A DNA stretch of 64,000 nucleotides from Amoeboaphelidium protococcarum (taxonomy: Eukaryota; Aphelidiomycota; Aphelidea): assembly GCA_023515745.1 (NCBI GenBank), contig JALECJ010000258.1:1802501-1866500 (forward strand), written 5' to 3'. Numbering within the stretch: the stretch's first letter is position 1; each line of letters begins with the position of its first letter. Shown here piece after piece: positions 22,685 through 37,630 of this stretch. Both the position numbers and the translations under genes were made by a program. The notes under the pieces were generated by a model that was not told the DNA's origin, searched no databases, and was given only the letters and a program-made list of their open reading frames with translations.

Positions 22685-24433
22685 ATGCTTGGACATGTAC
22701 ATACCCTCTAAGATAACAATTAGGATGAAAGCTAATGCAAGAGGATACGGTTGCATTATGATCAAGATCAAGGATTTGTTGCAAAGGCTTTAGAGCTAGA
22801 GACTGACAGCGGCACCGAGTCGGAGGGCTCTGATGACAAGTAGAATGATGCAATTGGTGGTCAAAATTCTTCATCGCCCGTGTCTAGATACGATGATAAT
22901 TCATCTAGTGATGTGGATTAGTCAAATGAGTAGTAAAAATAAATCTAAATTCAGCCAGATGTTGATCTCGAGGAAGAATTTCGCCAAGTGTTTGAGGATG
23001 ATGAAGATGATCTAATGCTATTGCACGCGGACAATTACTTCGATCTAGAAGGGGCGTTGGATTGTGATTTCGATGAGCTGGAAAGACTTGCAACTATTGT
23101 GTGGACTGACCGAGAGAAGGATTAGCTCTATCATTGTCTGAGATCGTATCCTCAGTGGAATATCACAAAATATGAGTAAATAATCAGGACCAAGACCGCG
23201 CGCTAAATTGAATAGTATCTGAATTTACTTCGACGTGGATCTCTAGCTGTTGGAATGCCAGTTGAGCAGGAAGAAGCGTGTGATGATCTGTCCTGTCAAA
23301 GTGATGAAGATGAACTGGAGAATACGATGGAAATTTGGAATATCAGAGATGACATCATGGGCAAGAGGTCAAGTATAATGCCCACAGACCAAGAATGGCA
23401 CTATGTCGGCAGAGAGTATGATTTGGCTGAGGAACGCGCTGCTTATCTCGTCTCGAAACAAGAAGAATGGGAAGCGATCAAGATGGAGCGATTGCGAAAC
23501 GGTTTGAGTGTTCAGATCGCGTCAAACTGGCGACAGCTTGTCGAACACAAAGAGTACGAGCGCATTAAGCAAAATCCTCATTTCATGTACAAGGGCCACA
23601 ATTCGTATCTGGTGTATTCTAATCAGTAGTATAACCAGATCGCTCCTGAATATCAGTACAAATTTTTTCGTGGGTGGATTTATAAGAATATAGAGACGGA
23701 TCATCGTCATCCTGAAGTTACTTATTACGCGGAGAAATTCTTGGGCGCGTTGTCTGATGACGAGGTTGACAGCGATGACGATGAAGAAGAAGCAGCATTG
23801 TAGTAGAAGCCGATTAAGAAGGTTGTTAAGAAGACGGCTAAGAAGACTGCTAAGAAGACTAAGAAATAGTCGAACTTGAAGGCGGACAAAAAGGCTGCTG
23901 TAGTCTCTCCGTATATTGACATTTTTTATATCAATAACTTGAAGCAGCTAGCGCGTTTTGTGTTCATTAATCACCCAGATGCTCATATTTTGGAAGAGTC
24001 GTTTATCTATATGTTCATGGCGCTGATTGAAGACTTTATAACTCCAATGCTGCACATTCTGAGTGGACAGGATTTAGAGTATTTGCAAATGTATTCTGAT
24101 AGGCACACTACGCGACATTATTCAATGACAAATTTGAAAAGGAGAACTCAGTTTACAATTGATCGTTAAATGATTGAAGATGGTCTATATGCATGGCAGC
24201 TAAATAGAAAAAGCTCTTATTGCAAATCTCCAGTTCATACGCGACTTGGACCTCTGATTTAGCGTTGGATATCAAAATTAGCAAAACCGAAACGGCCAAT
24301 AGAATACTCTGAAGGAAATATCGAGTAATTTATGGATGAGAGAACTGAATTCCGACGGTACCTATAATAACATCTCACTGTGCGGTCTGAAATAGATATT
24401 GAAGAAGATAACTAAAACACCGAGTAACATTGA
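22685..24433 (+). CDS. SANT-domain nuclear protein, Rrn5-like (RNA polymerase I upstream activating factor)
   Basis: 582 residues. A very acidic N-terminus leads to a SANT/Myb-like helix bundle at about residues 137-185: VWTDREKD, then HCLRSYPQWNITKYEQI and RQIEQYLNLLRRG. The order (WT..EK...F/YHAL.......I...I.TKT..QV..YL.LL) is that of fungal Rrn5, a subunit of the RNA polymerase I upstream activating factor. A linker of repeated KKTAKKT (near 23818-23868) follows, then an alpha-helical C-terminal half with no known domain. Expected nucleolar. Other SANT proteins remain possible because only this short domain is diagnostic. Confidence 0.6.
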
Positions 24434-24521
24434 TGATCGATTTGTACAATACATATAACGTTGCTTTCTAAAGTTATTATTATTCAGCCTCCATAGTGAC
24501 TGGTCATCATCCAGCTTTCAC

Positions 24522-25901
24522 TCAATCTATGACTTCTGTCAAGCCCCATTTTACTTTTTCATATTCGCTAATCATTTCGCCACCACCAAAGTTCCAAACA
24601 TAGACTTTCTGGTCAAAAGAACTACTGACGATACGACTGCCATCAAATCTAAGATTCCAAACTGGAGCCAGATGCTTTCGGAGAGAGTACAAGAGAGTGC
24701 CTTGGGATAGGGACCAGACTTTTATGGTTTTATCGCTAGAGCCACTGACAATCTTGTCTTTGTCAACTTACAGAGTAACGATATCGTCTTCATGACCGAC
24801 CAGCTATTACACCTTTTTCAAGTCCTTTCTACTCCAAACAGTGATGGTCTTGTTCGTGCCGCCAGCGATAATATAGCTATCGTTCATTTCTAGGCAGTAG
24901 ATTTTACTGTCCCGACCTTCAAGACGTAGTGTTTCGCAATGATCATAACCTTCTCTATTCCAAACACGAATGCTTCCATCACAGCTACCACTAACAATAT
25001 AGTCATCATCCAGAGATACACAAGTCACAGCGTCGGTGTGACCAGTTAAAGTAGAAATACACTCACCGGATTTGATATCCCAGACGCGTAAATCATGATC
25101 TGACGAACCAGATACAATGATGGTAGAATCAAAGTTCACACATTCAACTTCTTTTGTATGACCAATGTACGTTTATAAACACTGTGCATCATCAATTTTC
25201 CACAATTTTACACTGCAATCTGATCCTCCGGTAACCAATAGGCCATTCTAACCAAATTTAACTGCAGATATAATACCTTAATGGCCAACTAAAGTGCAGA
25301 TGGGATGACCAGACCTGGTGTCCCACAATTCAGCAACTGATGGCCTGTCTGAGATCGGGGAAACGGATAAGGCACGGTCGAGTTCAGAGGATACTTGTAC
25401 GCAGATTTCGCTGTAAACACCAGCTGGTGGTAACTATTGCCGCTGCTACTTCTATTTTACTGCCGTCTCTACAATGTATCTACCACGCTGCCAATTGATC
25501 TCTGTCAGATAATTCTCAATCAGAATCTTTTTCCAGGGAGCTCTGGAGTGAAACAGGGAGGGCGAGGTGGACAATACCAGAGTATTCGGGGCAGAATTAC
25601 GCTATTTCGCAGTATTTGTAATAGATTTCTATCCTATCTGATTAATATTCTGAGCATGCATCATTAATCGCCAATGTTGGATCGGACGGTAGTTGTGTTG
25701 CCTGCACACCATCCTCCAAATCTCTTCGTTATGCTCAATTACACCACGCCATTGTCTTGAAACAATCAGGCAGGCGGCAAGATCAGAGGCACCCAAATTG
25801 GCCAATATTAACACGGCCAATTCTACTGGCAGTTTTAATACAAAATCAATTTTTATATAATATTAACTCATCTCCATTTCCTATTGTGATGTAGTAATCA
25901 T
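24522..25901 (-). CDS. F-box / WD40 repeat protein (SCF substrate receptor, Fbxw7/Pop1-like layout)
   Basis: 459 residues. The F-box lies at about residues 15-60: LKLPVELAVLILANLG, then CLIVSRQWRGV and WRMVCRQ. Six or seven WD40 blades follow, each with the GH...VxxxSGSxDxxxxVW pattern (SGSSDHDLRVW, SGSCDGSIRVW, AGGTNKTITVW, SGSSDKTIKVW). This layout is that of SCF ubiquitin-ligase receptors such as Cdc4, Met30 and Fbxw7, which bind phosphorylated targets. UAR codons sit in the linkers. The start is uncertain: in-frame ATGs at 25901, 25877 and 25871 differ by a few residues. Confidence 0.88.
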
Positions 25902-26492
25902 TCCAGATTGAGATTAGACTTAAATAGGATACGACTATTATTAATCAGTCAGCAAAGTATCTGGCATTAGACCAAACAGCGCTTGTAAAGACTTTGACAT
26001 TTACGAAAATTGGCCATACACACTATTTATCATTTGCAAGTATTAATTAAAAGTTGCTTTACCGTAAGATATCTGACGATTAAATGTGAGTTACTTAAAG
26101 TTAGATGCAAAAGGTCAAACATCATGTGATCAAGGCTATTTTCGGTTCCAATTCAAACCAACTATAGCAATCGATCATCCAAATTTATCTCGAATGGAAT
26201 TAAAGTGCAAATAATACTTGATTTTTCAAAACACACTGTAGAATACTTGGTTCTAATAAAATACATTATGCTTCTATATATAGTGAAGCAAAGTTTCAGT
26301 GATACAGGTAAACTATGAAAGTTAATCTTAAAACAACCATTCACAGTCATTGCGCGTTTGATCGTTCAGGACGAATTTTCACGCCCTCGATTTGCTCCAA
26401 ATGGGAGTAAAAAGCCGAGCTGAATTAAACCGAGTGAGTCGGCGTTCCGTTTCTCTTCATAAAACGACTGCAAAGTGCGCGATCGATCAGAG
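25902..26492. promoter_or_regulatory. Divergent intergenic region (F-box gene / MFSD1-like gene)
   Basis: 591 bp between divergent starts. Contains GCGCGTTTGATCG at about 26353, shared with the region at 2647, and GTGCGCGATCG near 26476 just before the MFSD1-like start. No coding frame seen. Confidence 0.4.
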
Positions 26493-28055
26493 ATGACCAA
26501 TATGGACAATGAATTGAATGCTCTTCTTCTACCAAAGCAAGACTAAAGTTTTAGACACCGTAATTTGAAGTATATTCGATGGATTGTGTTATTATTAGCG
26601 TGTCTTCTACTCTTTGGAAACTATTACTGCTATGACATTCCCGCCGCGTTGAATGTCCAGTTGCGGTAGTACATTGGTCATCCATATGATGAGTGGTAGT
26701 TTGAGTTTAATTCGCTGTACACCGCCTACTCTTTCCCTAATCTTATATTGCCTATATTTGGCGGTATTATGGTGGACAGAATGGATTCGAATCGTATATT
26801 GTTAATCTTCTCTGTGCTTGTGCTCGTCGGCACTTCTCTCTTCACCGTGGGAAGTCTGTAGAAGTTGTATTGGGTAATGATAGTGGGACGGGCCTTGTTT
26901 GGTATAGCAGGAGAGTCTCTAGAGGTGGCATAAGCCAAGATTACTACAGATTGGTTCCAACATCATTCTCTTGGACTTGCGTTGGGATTCAATCTTACGG
27001 TTGCGCGTCTTGCCACAGCTCTAAATGATATTATAAGTCCAGCTATATTCAGTTCTTTTAATCTTGCATCAGCTTTGTGGTTTGGTACTATTACATGTTT
27101 GTTTAGCCTCTTATGTGGTCTTTTACTGGCTTGGATTAATGGTAAATATTACAAATTTGTTGACAAGGAGAAAGACTTTGACTAATACGATGACAAAGAA
27201 GATGCTGTAGATTGTCTTGGATTACGTAAAGATGAATCTGTGTCAACTTTATGTTCAACTGAAGTTATGTATTAGGTATAAAGTGGAAATTGTGTATTAT
27301 AATAGTAGCAATAAAATGATGACGATGATGACTCTTCCAATAGTTGCTCAGTGATGAAAAGTGATGATGATAGTTGCGCGAGTGAGTAGACTATGCAAGA
27401 CTCACCTCAGTCAGAATCTATTGAAGGATCTGTGCATTTAAGAGATGTGATTTAGTTACCTCTCTCATTCTGGATTCTTTGTTTAACTATCATTGCTTAT
27501 TATGGCGCAGTTAATCCATTCATTCATATACTATCAGATTTGCTACAACTTAGATGGTATCATGACGATGTATAAACCGCTGGAAAGGTGATGGCTATCC
27601 CGGATATAGTCAGTGCCATAGGATCTCCGCTCTGTGGATGGCTTTTGGATGTTGTGACGCGTCGGCGATTTGGCTCATAAGTGGTCAGATCTATATTTCT
27701 GCCTATATCTGGACTTCTCTTAGTTTTGGTGCATTACCTGATCGGATTTACCAATGTTGATCCCAGAATAGCCCTCTTTATCCTCGGAACTTCATACTCA
27801 ATCTTTGGCGCGTCAATGTGGCCTCTAGTCCCACACCTGGTTAAGAATTCAGCTTTTCTGGGAACTGCGTATGGCATTAGCACTGTGGCTATGAATGTTG
27901 CGCTTACCTTTGTTCCCCTTGTAATTGCAAAAATCCTGGCCACCAATTCATACATGGAAGTGTCCATGTTCTTCATTGCTCTATCATCCGTTGGCGTTCT
28001 CTTGAGTATCATGGTCGGTATTGTAGACTTTAGACGTCGTGTTAATAGCTGTTGA
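26493..28055 (+). CDS. Major facilitator superfamily carrier, MFSD1-like
   Basis: 520 residues with 12 predicted transmembrane helices in two sixes. The N-half has WIVLLLACLLLFGNYYCYDIPAAL and YSFPNLILPIFGGIMVDR, the first-helix and loop pattern of the lysosomal MFSD1 family; the D-R pair after helix 2 is conserved. The central loop (about residues 225-315) is acidic, with Ser, Gln and Asp runs. The C-half ends with RRRVNSC, with no dileucine seen at either end by eye. Known MFSD1 proteins export dipeptides from lysosomes, so a phagosome or lysosome role is plausible. Paralogues at 55207-57342 and 50602-51902 are more distant. Confidence 0.85.
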
Positions 28056-28524
28056 TGTTCATTATAAGATGGTACATTATTAAGATCAAATTCACTATTG
28101 TGTTTCTGTTGTTGTTATCTCTTGCATAGAACGTCTTACATACACATCTCGGAGACAATACTATTATGAGCCGGTCTTGACCTTTCACCTCTCTCATTTG
28201 TAAGCAACTGTTTTAATCAATCGGCAGCTATTTTTATTCCAACGTAGATTTCTAGCAACTCCTTGGAAGTATTCATTTCGATTACAATGATTGAGTGATG
28301 AGATATTTTTAGCCTTCATCACTAATTGTTGTGTTGTTACAGCTACCACATTTACAATATTTCGGTTGAGAGGCAGACTCTATCTTTTGATTGTATTCGC
28401 TATTAATACATCATATATATACTCTCTGTCGATATTGTGACCGAGTCAACTAATATCGCTCTATTAACAAGTCTCTTGCATTGATTTACAGATTGATTAA
28501 GTAAAAGATTTCTGAATACTGAAA
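28056..28524. other. Intergenic, 469 bp
   Basis: 5' region of the MARK kinase gene, AT-rich; TATATATAC near 28414. No gene seen. Confidence 0.3.
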
Positions 28525-30844
<2,320 letters not shown>

Positions 30845-31336
30845 AGATGCCGTTTGGTCAGTTGTGTGTTGGTCAAATGATTAAATCAATGATGAACTGT
30901 GATGATGAAGTAGATGTGATGATGAATATATATTTTAGTGCTACAATCTTCCCTTAAGAGAGAGAGAGAGAGAGCAATGATAATGGTTGATTTTCACAGT
31001 TAACCACTTGACTCGACTCGATGGTCCTAAATCATTCAATGACAGCTTATGACTATAATAGTGCCTCAATTTACGTGAGTCTTTTCACCTTTTCTGAGTG
31101 ACTGTGCTCTGTGCAACACCTATTTCTCGTGAATGTAACAGCATGATCTTGTGTGGCCAATCAGAGACGATTGCAGGTGCCACATAGATTAATATCAGCC
31201 AAGCATTTAATTTGCCGTGATCAACGAGTAACATAGACTTGAGCCACTCGTACTGCACTTCCTTTGTCTTGTGATACAATCGTCTTTATATTCACATTCC
31301 ACTGATAAAAGATACAGATTATATACATTACTAGAT
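30845..31336. other. Intergenic, 492 bp
   Basis: Between the kinase stop and tyrosinase 1. Holds an (AG)9 microsatellite at 30957-30974; otherwise no feature. Confidence 0.35.
30957..30974. repeat. (AG)9 microsatellite
   Basis: Eighteen bases of perfect AG dinucleotide repeat in non-coding DNA. Confidence 0.9.
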
Positions 31337-33082
31337 ATGCCTTCCATTAAAAGTTTATTTGTATCCTTGGTGTTAGCCACACTGTCCGGTCTTAATGCTC
31401 AAGAAGTCAAGTGTCCGAATGGAGTGTGGCCTCGTTATGATTTCAACGACATGCCTGATGATGCTTTGACAGAGTATTTTCAAGCGGTCAATGAGCTCTA
31501 CCAGAATGGCGTTATGTACAGGCTGGCTAAAACTCACGAGAATAACTATGAGGCTTGGCATTTGAATCAGGATTTCCTGGCTGTCCATCGTTAGTTTAGC
31601 TTAGAGTTTGAGAGAGAGCTGCGTAAAGTTAAGCCAGATGTGATCATACCTATCTGGTAATGGACTAATGACGCTGAAAATCCTGCAGCTTCGCGTATCT
31701 GGCAATACTACAGTCGTAATGGCTTCAATCCTGTCTCTGATAAGCATCTGAGCATTCCCGGCGTGGACTCTGAAAATTATCCTACATGGAGTACGTATTG
31801 TATCCGTAACATCACTCAGAATGAGCCGGTCAGAGGCTAAATTGCCAACTTCAATAGCGTTTACAACATGATCTCCACATTGAATTTCGCTGCATTCTCC
31901 TCTGCGTTAGAGTACGGTCCTCACATGTCTGTACATGCCAATGCTGGTGGTTTATACAGCACTTTCTTCTCTAACCATAGTCCTCGTGATTCACTGTTCT
32001 TCCTCCATCATGGATTTATTGACAAGATTTATTGGTGGTTTTAAATGTACGAAAATGGTAAGCGCTTCTCAGAGTATGGTGGTGTCAATTCTAGAAATCG
32101 TCCGATTAATGGAGAGAGTATTGTGCCAGGCTTTTAGGGCCAGGTGCGAATTGATTCTCTGTTTGACGTATAAGATTTGTGCTACACTTACATGCCGTCT
32201 GGCTCCAGGTTTGAGCGTGGGCCGTTGAGGGACATTAATAGGCAGAGAGATATCGATGTTGCCAATGCTGAGTTGCGCTCACTGGCAGGATTGGCTCCTC
32301 CAGCGCCATAACCTCCAGCGCCTTAACCTCCAGCGCCTTAGCCTCCTGCTCCATAGCCTCCAGCGCCACAACCCCCTGCTCCTTAGCCATCCACATCAAC
32401 TCCTAGTCCTCCTTCACCTGCCCCAGCTCCACAACATCCTAGCCCAAGTCCGCAAAGCTCCACAGTCTTTGGGTAGTCTCATACGCCTACCTTTTCTACT
32501 GCTTCACCCGTCAAAAGTCCTCATACTGACTCTCCTGCCCCTAAACCTATACAGTTGCCTAGCACTGGTCCAAAGCCTCATCAAAATGCTACCTAGAATC
32601 GTAATACGACTCATGCAGATTCCGGTCACAAGAATCAGACCATCGCTCCAATGTTCAGCGAATGGGCTTTGAAAGCTATGGCGTCGATCCGCGAACAAAT
32701 GCTCACTGCCGAGGCTATTACAATGGCTGCTAAAAGTGCAGACTTTAAGAAATGGTACGATCCTCAGGCAAGCAACATGGGTATTCCGAAGACGTATGGT
32801 GTAGCTAAGCCTGAGTTTTGCGAAAAGCCTGGTCACATGTCCATGAAGGTATCGTAAAGAGAGGCCCATTATGCAGCCGTCGAGTAGGCTAAGAATGCCA
32901 CTACGCCTTAGCAATCTGGTTCTCCTTTGGGTTTCGTGTCGAATAAGACAAATTCTTACGCTGAGAAGACTGGTGACAAGGCTCTAGAGGATGTGATGGG
33001 CTCTAGTCAAAATGGAGCTTCTTCCGTGATGGCATCTGCGTTTGTGTCTGCTGCGACAATATTATTATCGATGATGATTTGA
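31337..33082 (+). CDS. Secreted tyrosinase, paralogue 1
   Basis: 581 residues with an N-terminal signal peptide (SLFVSLVLATLSGLNAQ). The type-3 copper site is complete: CuA has THENNYEAWHLNQDFLAVHRQ (three His with the H-x8-H spacing) and CuB has YGPHMSVHANAGG (H-x3-H) and FFLHHGFIDKIYWW. A Pro/Ala/Gln linker (repeated APQPP, near residues 320-345) follows, then a second region rich in Ser/Thr/Asn and a hydrophobic C-terminus (AFVSAATILLSMMI) suggesting a GPI or membrane anchor. It oxidises phenols; a likely role is melanin or cross-linking in a spore or cyst wall. UAR codons occur in both conserved and low-complexity parts. Confidence 0.92.
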
Positions 33083-33237
33083 TACTTAATGCAATTTTAA
33101 TTTTATAAGATATCATGCCGACTAATTAATTTTTCATTTCATATAATTCTATTTGGTATGTGCTAATAGTGGTTATATCGAAGTGACCGTTCTGCCACCT
33201 GCGACTAAGTTTACGCGCCTTCATCAGGAAGTCAGAA

Positions 33238-33261
33238 TGCTCAATATTGACCAAATATTGA
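33238..33261 (+). repeat. Left subterminal inverted repeat of the candidate transposon
   Basis: Matches the reverse complement of 37771-37794 (11 identical, 4 mismatched, 9 identical). Confidence 0.6.
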
Positions 33262-33487
33262 CTAAATATTTAACTCCAGTTTTGCTTTAAATATACAGTA
33301 AATATCGATACCTTTTGAAAAATAAAATGCGAGATGACAAATATTTAAAACGCCATCCAATATATTCACAAGGCCCATAGATATTAATCACTTGCGCAAA
33401 TATTGCTCAACGTCTTAAAGAAAGAATATCTGGTTAAATAATGAATCGATATTTAATACGTTCATCAAGTTCACCCATTTACTTCAA

Positions 33488-34921
33488 TCATTGCTTTAAC
33501 AGCGACTGAAATACCCCCAGATTTCGGCGATCGTGCCATGACTTGCCGGAGGTGGCGCCATTCTCGTCATTATCCTCCTCCTCCAGATCTCTTGAGTAGA
33601 AATCCAGAGGGTGGACGTACTTCATCTCAGAGGCTCGGGCAGCCACCTCCGCGTCAGCAAAAGCGTCGTCGATGAATTAAAGGAATTTTAGATAATCGAC
33701 GTATTCTCGTCTTGACTCGGCCTCTTCATTCTTGAACGTCTTCTCGTTCAATCTCATTGCAATCTACATAGTGATTTTTCATAGTAAGTATAATCATTAA
33801 AATATCACCGACGCTTACCAACGTGCATACTGCTGCTAGAAATTTTTCGTTGACATCGCCTTAATTGATATAAAATCTTCATTGCCAGGTCCTTCACCAC
33901 TTGAACAAAGTATGGATTATTGAATGGCTTATCCTACATAAATAAGTTACTCATGTTAAACTAAATTGCCATATGAGAGAGAATTACCTCCTGCATTATA
34001 AACTTGTCATCATTTAATCCAGGCAAATCTTCCAACTTTATCTTGAAGTAGGCCGCAATCTGTTGTGGTTAAAAAAATTGAGATAATAACGCCGACCTCT
34101 TTACTCCAAATGATGCACCCGCCTACAAACGTAATGTACATGTAACTTCACTATATAAAAGATTATTACCTTTTAAATTATAGCACGAAGTTATGATCTA
34201 CCGAGTTAAGATCCGATATCATGCGCGACATCCTCTTCCATTAGCCTTATTAGAGTGTCCGTTCTCTCTCTCTCATTTGGAAACAAGTTGGAAACCATCA
34301 GAGACTTTCGTATACCTTCATTCAGTTGTCTCAAGAGTTTGCACTCATAATTAGGACTCTTCTTCACACTCACTTCCTTTGGCTTCTTGTGAATTAAATT
34401 TACTCCAGCTCTCGTTCCTTGAGACACAATAACCTTGTGATTTTAAGTAGCGAGATATTGAGGCTTTGGTGAGTTTGAATTAATACTCTCATCATCATCA
34501 TCTCCCAATTCAGACTCATCGTAGCTATCAGCATTGTCATCATAATAGCCAAGTTCATCATTCGATTACTGTTTGTGATCAGGCCGCTTGCTACCATTTT
34601 GTGTTTCAGCATCGACGTTGAAACGCTCGCGTTCTGTTTCAGATCTACCAGAGGACGCTCTCTTGCGGATAGCAGCAGCCTCAGATTACTAGTCAACCAT
34701 ACCAGACCCAACACTGACAGCATTCTTTTTTTACAATAAAGCACTAAAATCTAACTAACTAGCTTGTGGTGCAACTTTTGATGATTTACTTGCAGAATTA
34801 TCACTCGATCTCTTACTACACACTTGAGAAAATGAACAAGACGCGTCAATAGGAAACTATCTTACCAGACTTTTTCAAGTTGAGACTTGGACTTCAATGC
34901 AGTCTTAGAGCTGGATCCCAT
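33488..34921 (-). CDS. Five-exon hypothetical gene inside the candidate transposon; one exon junction is off frame
   Basis: Exons on the minus strand: 34921-34866, 34815-34170, 34122-33988, 33933-33819, 33763-33488, separated by GT-AG introns of 50, 47, 54 and 55 bp. Exons 1-3 join in frame. Exon 4 is 115 nt and leaves a one-base phase clash with exon 5, so the exon 4 boundary is mis-assigned, there is an indel, or the gene is decayed. The protein (about 470 residues) starts MGSSSKTALKSKSQLEK, has an acidic low-complexity N-terminal third and basic patches (KRPDHKQQ, HKKPKEVSVKKS), then a helical C-terminal region. No known domain recognised. It is divergent from the transposase with 222 bp between starts, and may be a second element-encoded protein. 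Confidence 0.55.
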
Positions 34922-35143
34922 ATTAAGTTAAATGGATTATACTTCAACAATAATGACAATAATGTTATCAAGATAAGTGACTTTGGAATGTTGAATCTAC
35001 TGAAGAGAAGAGAAGAGAAGACGACTGAAACGACTTGCCACTACTTTCGTTTCAATCTTGACTTCGAACGAATCGGTCTTCTTTCTCATTTAGCAATAGA
35101 TAATCCGTTATCAAATATATTTGCTATATGCTGTCAACTCTCA

Positions 35144-37630
35144 ATGTATTCGTGTTAATACTGTTCAAAGATCTTTTAATCTCGAAGAGCTTTAAATACT
35201 CATACGGGAATGGTGCATTAATTAGAAAAACTGAAGTTGTTTGATTTGATTATTGGTATTCCGTCACATGATGCTGCTGAATCTGCATCCAGTTCGCCAT
35301 AAGAATATCAACAAGAATGTTTTGAACATCCGTCTGCTTTCGAGTAAGAGCTTGAGTATAATTTGCCATTGTCCTAGTCCTCAGCCTCTGATTAGGAATG
35401 TGAGAAAGATCTGGTTGCAGATGATGATTTAATCGATATTTCTGATAAGTCCATTCTCTGTGATTTCTCTTTTGACTCTCATCTTTATAGCTGGCTGACT
35501 CTGCTGTATACTAGAAGAATTCCTGTTAAAACTGTCAATGAGATCATAAATCTATGTCTGTTAAGCGGGCTGGATTTACGCGTTAGAAACTACAAAGACA
35601 TGGTGAATCTGATTGACGAAATTCCGCTTGATGTGTATTATAATGAATATTGCATGAAAGTTAACAAATTTGAGTTTACACTGTTTGGTACGGAATTGAA
35701 AAGCTGTATACTGTCATTCTTCTAAGACAAGTTGCTGTGTTCAGTGATGAAACTTAAAGCGACTGCAAGATTCGATGATGATGGCAGTAGGGTATACTCT
35801 GATTTCAGTGATACAAATTGGTGGATGGAGGAACAGCTTAAATTCCCCCCTGATGATATTATTGTTCCTTTAATCATCAATTCTGATGCAACATAAATGA
35901 ATAAATCTGGGCGTGCTAAAGCTCATCCGGTCTATCTAACTATCGGAAATATTCCGCGCAAGTGGCGAGCATAGGCCAATTTGGTTGGGATTAAACTCTT
36001 GGGTTTGTTACCGACTTTTAACTCATCCAACTTCCCTAAATAATCTCTATATGGAGAAATTAAACGTGTTGTATATCATTAGTCAATGGCTATCTTATTA
36101 GATGGGCTGGAATAGCTGCACCGCGATGGCCTTGTAGTCACAGACGCTCTCAATAGGACTTATCGAATCCGCCCAATACTTGCAATGTACTCTGGCGACT
36201 ATGAAGAAATAGCTCAACGAGTTTGCCTCCTCAAATCTGGAAGTGCGTGTCCTACTTGCTTGACCAGTTCTTCTCTATGGGGCGTTTATTTAGATCATTC
36301 TGATATTCAGGTTAGGAATATATAAGGTTAGACGCAACGCAATGATGTGCATGTAGACTGTCTCAATTTCTTCGGAAGTTTGCCTGGCGTTGATATTTAT
36401 TAATGTGTGCCTCCTGATGAACTGCATGGTATTTGCTAAGGAGTTTTTATGCATCTTTTTGAAGGTTTACAGCAGTGGATTAGTTCTATGTTAAAGCCAA
36501 AGGTGGAGTTTGAGCTTTTGCAAGAGATTAGTTTGGCGTTCTCTAAATTGTCCAAAACAGATATCAATATTGTGTTTAGAAATGGGATATTTGATCTGAG
36601 TAATGCCACGGCTAAAGAGCATTTGCTGTTGTTGAAAGAGCTACCAGTAGTGCTTATGATGTGTTTGCCAAAGTTTTTTAGTCGCAAAAAGCTGTGGTTC
36701 CCGTATGCAGAGCCTTTTCTTCTGTTAGCGCATTGGTATATGTTAATATCACCTAAGACTTGCTCTGATCGTAATTTAGCAGCATCTGAAGTAGTTCTTC
36801 GATAGTTCTTCTTCAGTAGTTTGGTATACTTGGCTGGACGAAAGATTTATAAGTTGCATAGTATGCTTCATTATACGCTTTTCATTCGAAAGTTTGGTTC
36901 TATTGCAGTAATGAGCACGCAATCATTTGAACATGCTCACAAAAGATTTATCAAGGATATTGAAGCAATGACCAACCATCGGCAGTAATTACCACAAATG
37001 CTCACAAGATTGGGAAGGCTGCAAAAGTTAGAATATGTGGAAAGGATTTAGACTCCAGTTGAGGCTGCTGGTGATGCCGCTATTGAGAATCGAACCTTTG
37101 TCAATTTGCAGTCTAAGGTATCTTAATGTCGACTGCATCAACTGGATCATGTCAGTGGCATTCCAAGGCTGGCTGAGTCTATTCGTGATGCGTTATCAAG
37201 TGTTGATTTGCCTGATGATACTTAAGTGGTTCTTTTTAGCACTATCGTAAGGGAGTTTACTGTGCCTGGGGATGATGTAGTATCGTTGGAATACATCAGG
37301 AGAAAGGATAGCTTTTATGGATTTGAGGTGCATGATTACGTCGCTGCTTATAACAGTTAACAATCTAATGATATAGTCATCGGTAAGTTTGAAATTGGAC
37401 TTACGGTGCAATGTGCTGCAGGGGTGATTGATTTAGTTATATGCAGACTCTGTAAGCCTCACGTGGCGTCTGACTCCATTCCTCTTCAATTGGTTAGGCT
37501 GACTACCGATGTAATAGTGATACCGCTAACACTGGTATTGAAGAAGGTGTAGATATGTGAGGTTGGCGGCATGTATGCGATCAATCCATTTAGTGATTAG
37601 TTATCCTTCTGCCTCTTCTTCCGGCAGTGA
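35144..37630 (+). CDS. KDZ/Plavaka-like transposase with N-terminal C2H2 zinc finger
   Basis: 828 residues, intact under UAR=Gln and unreadable in the standard code. The first residues form a C2H2 finger: CQYCSKIFQSRRALNTHTGMVH (C-x2-C-x12-H-x4-H), the usual start of Plavaka-type transposases. The body has an acidic section, then MAILLDGLEQL, YRIRPILAMYSGDYEE, the CPTC pair (about residue 369), LPGVDIYQCVPPDELHGICQGVFMHL (about 415-435) and SFEHAHKRFIKDIEAMTNHRQ (about 600), which match the D..HG..KG.. and late E/H-rich regions of this superfamily. Because its Gln codons are UAR like the host's, it has long resided in, or co-evolved with, this code. Assignment to Plavaka rather than another KDZ/EnSpm clade is tentative. 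Confidence 0.75.
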
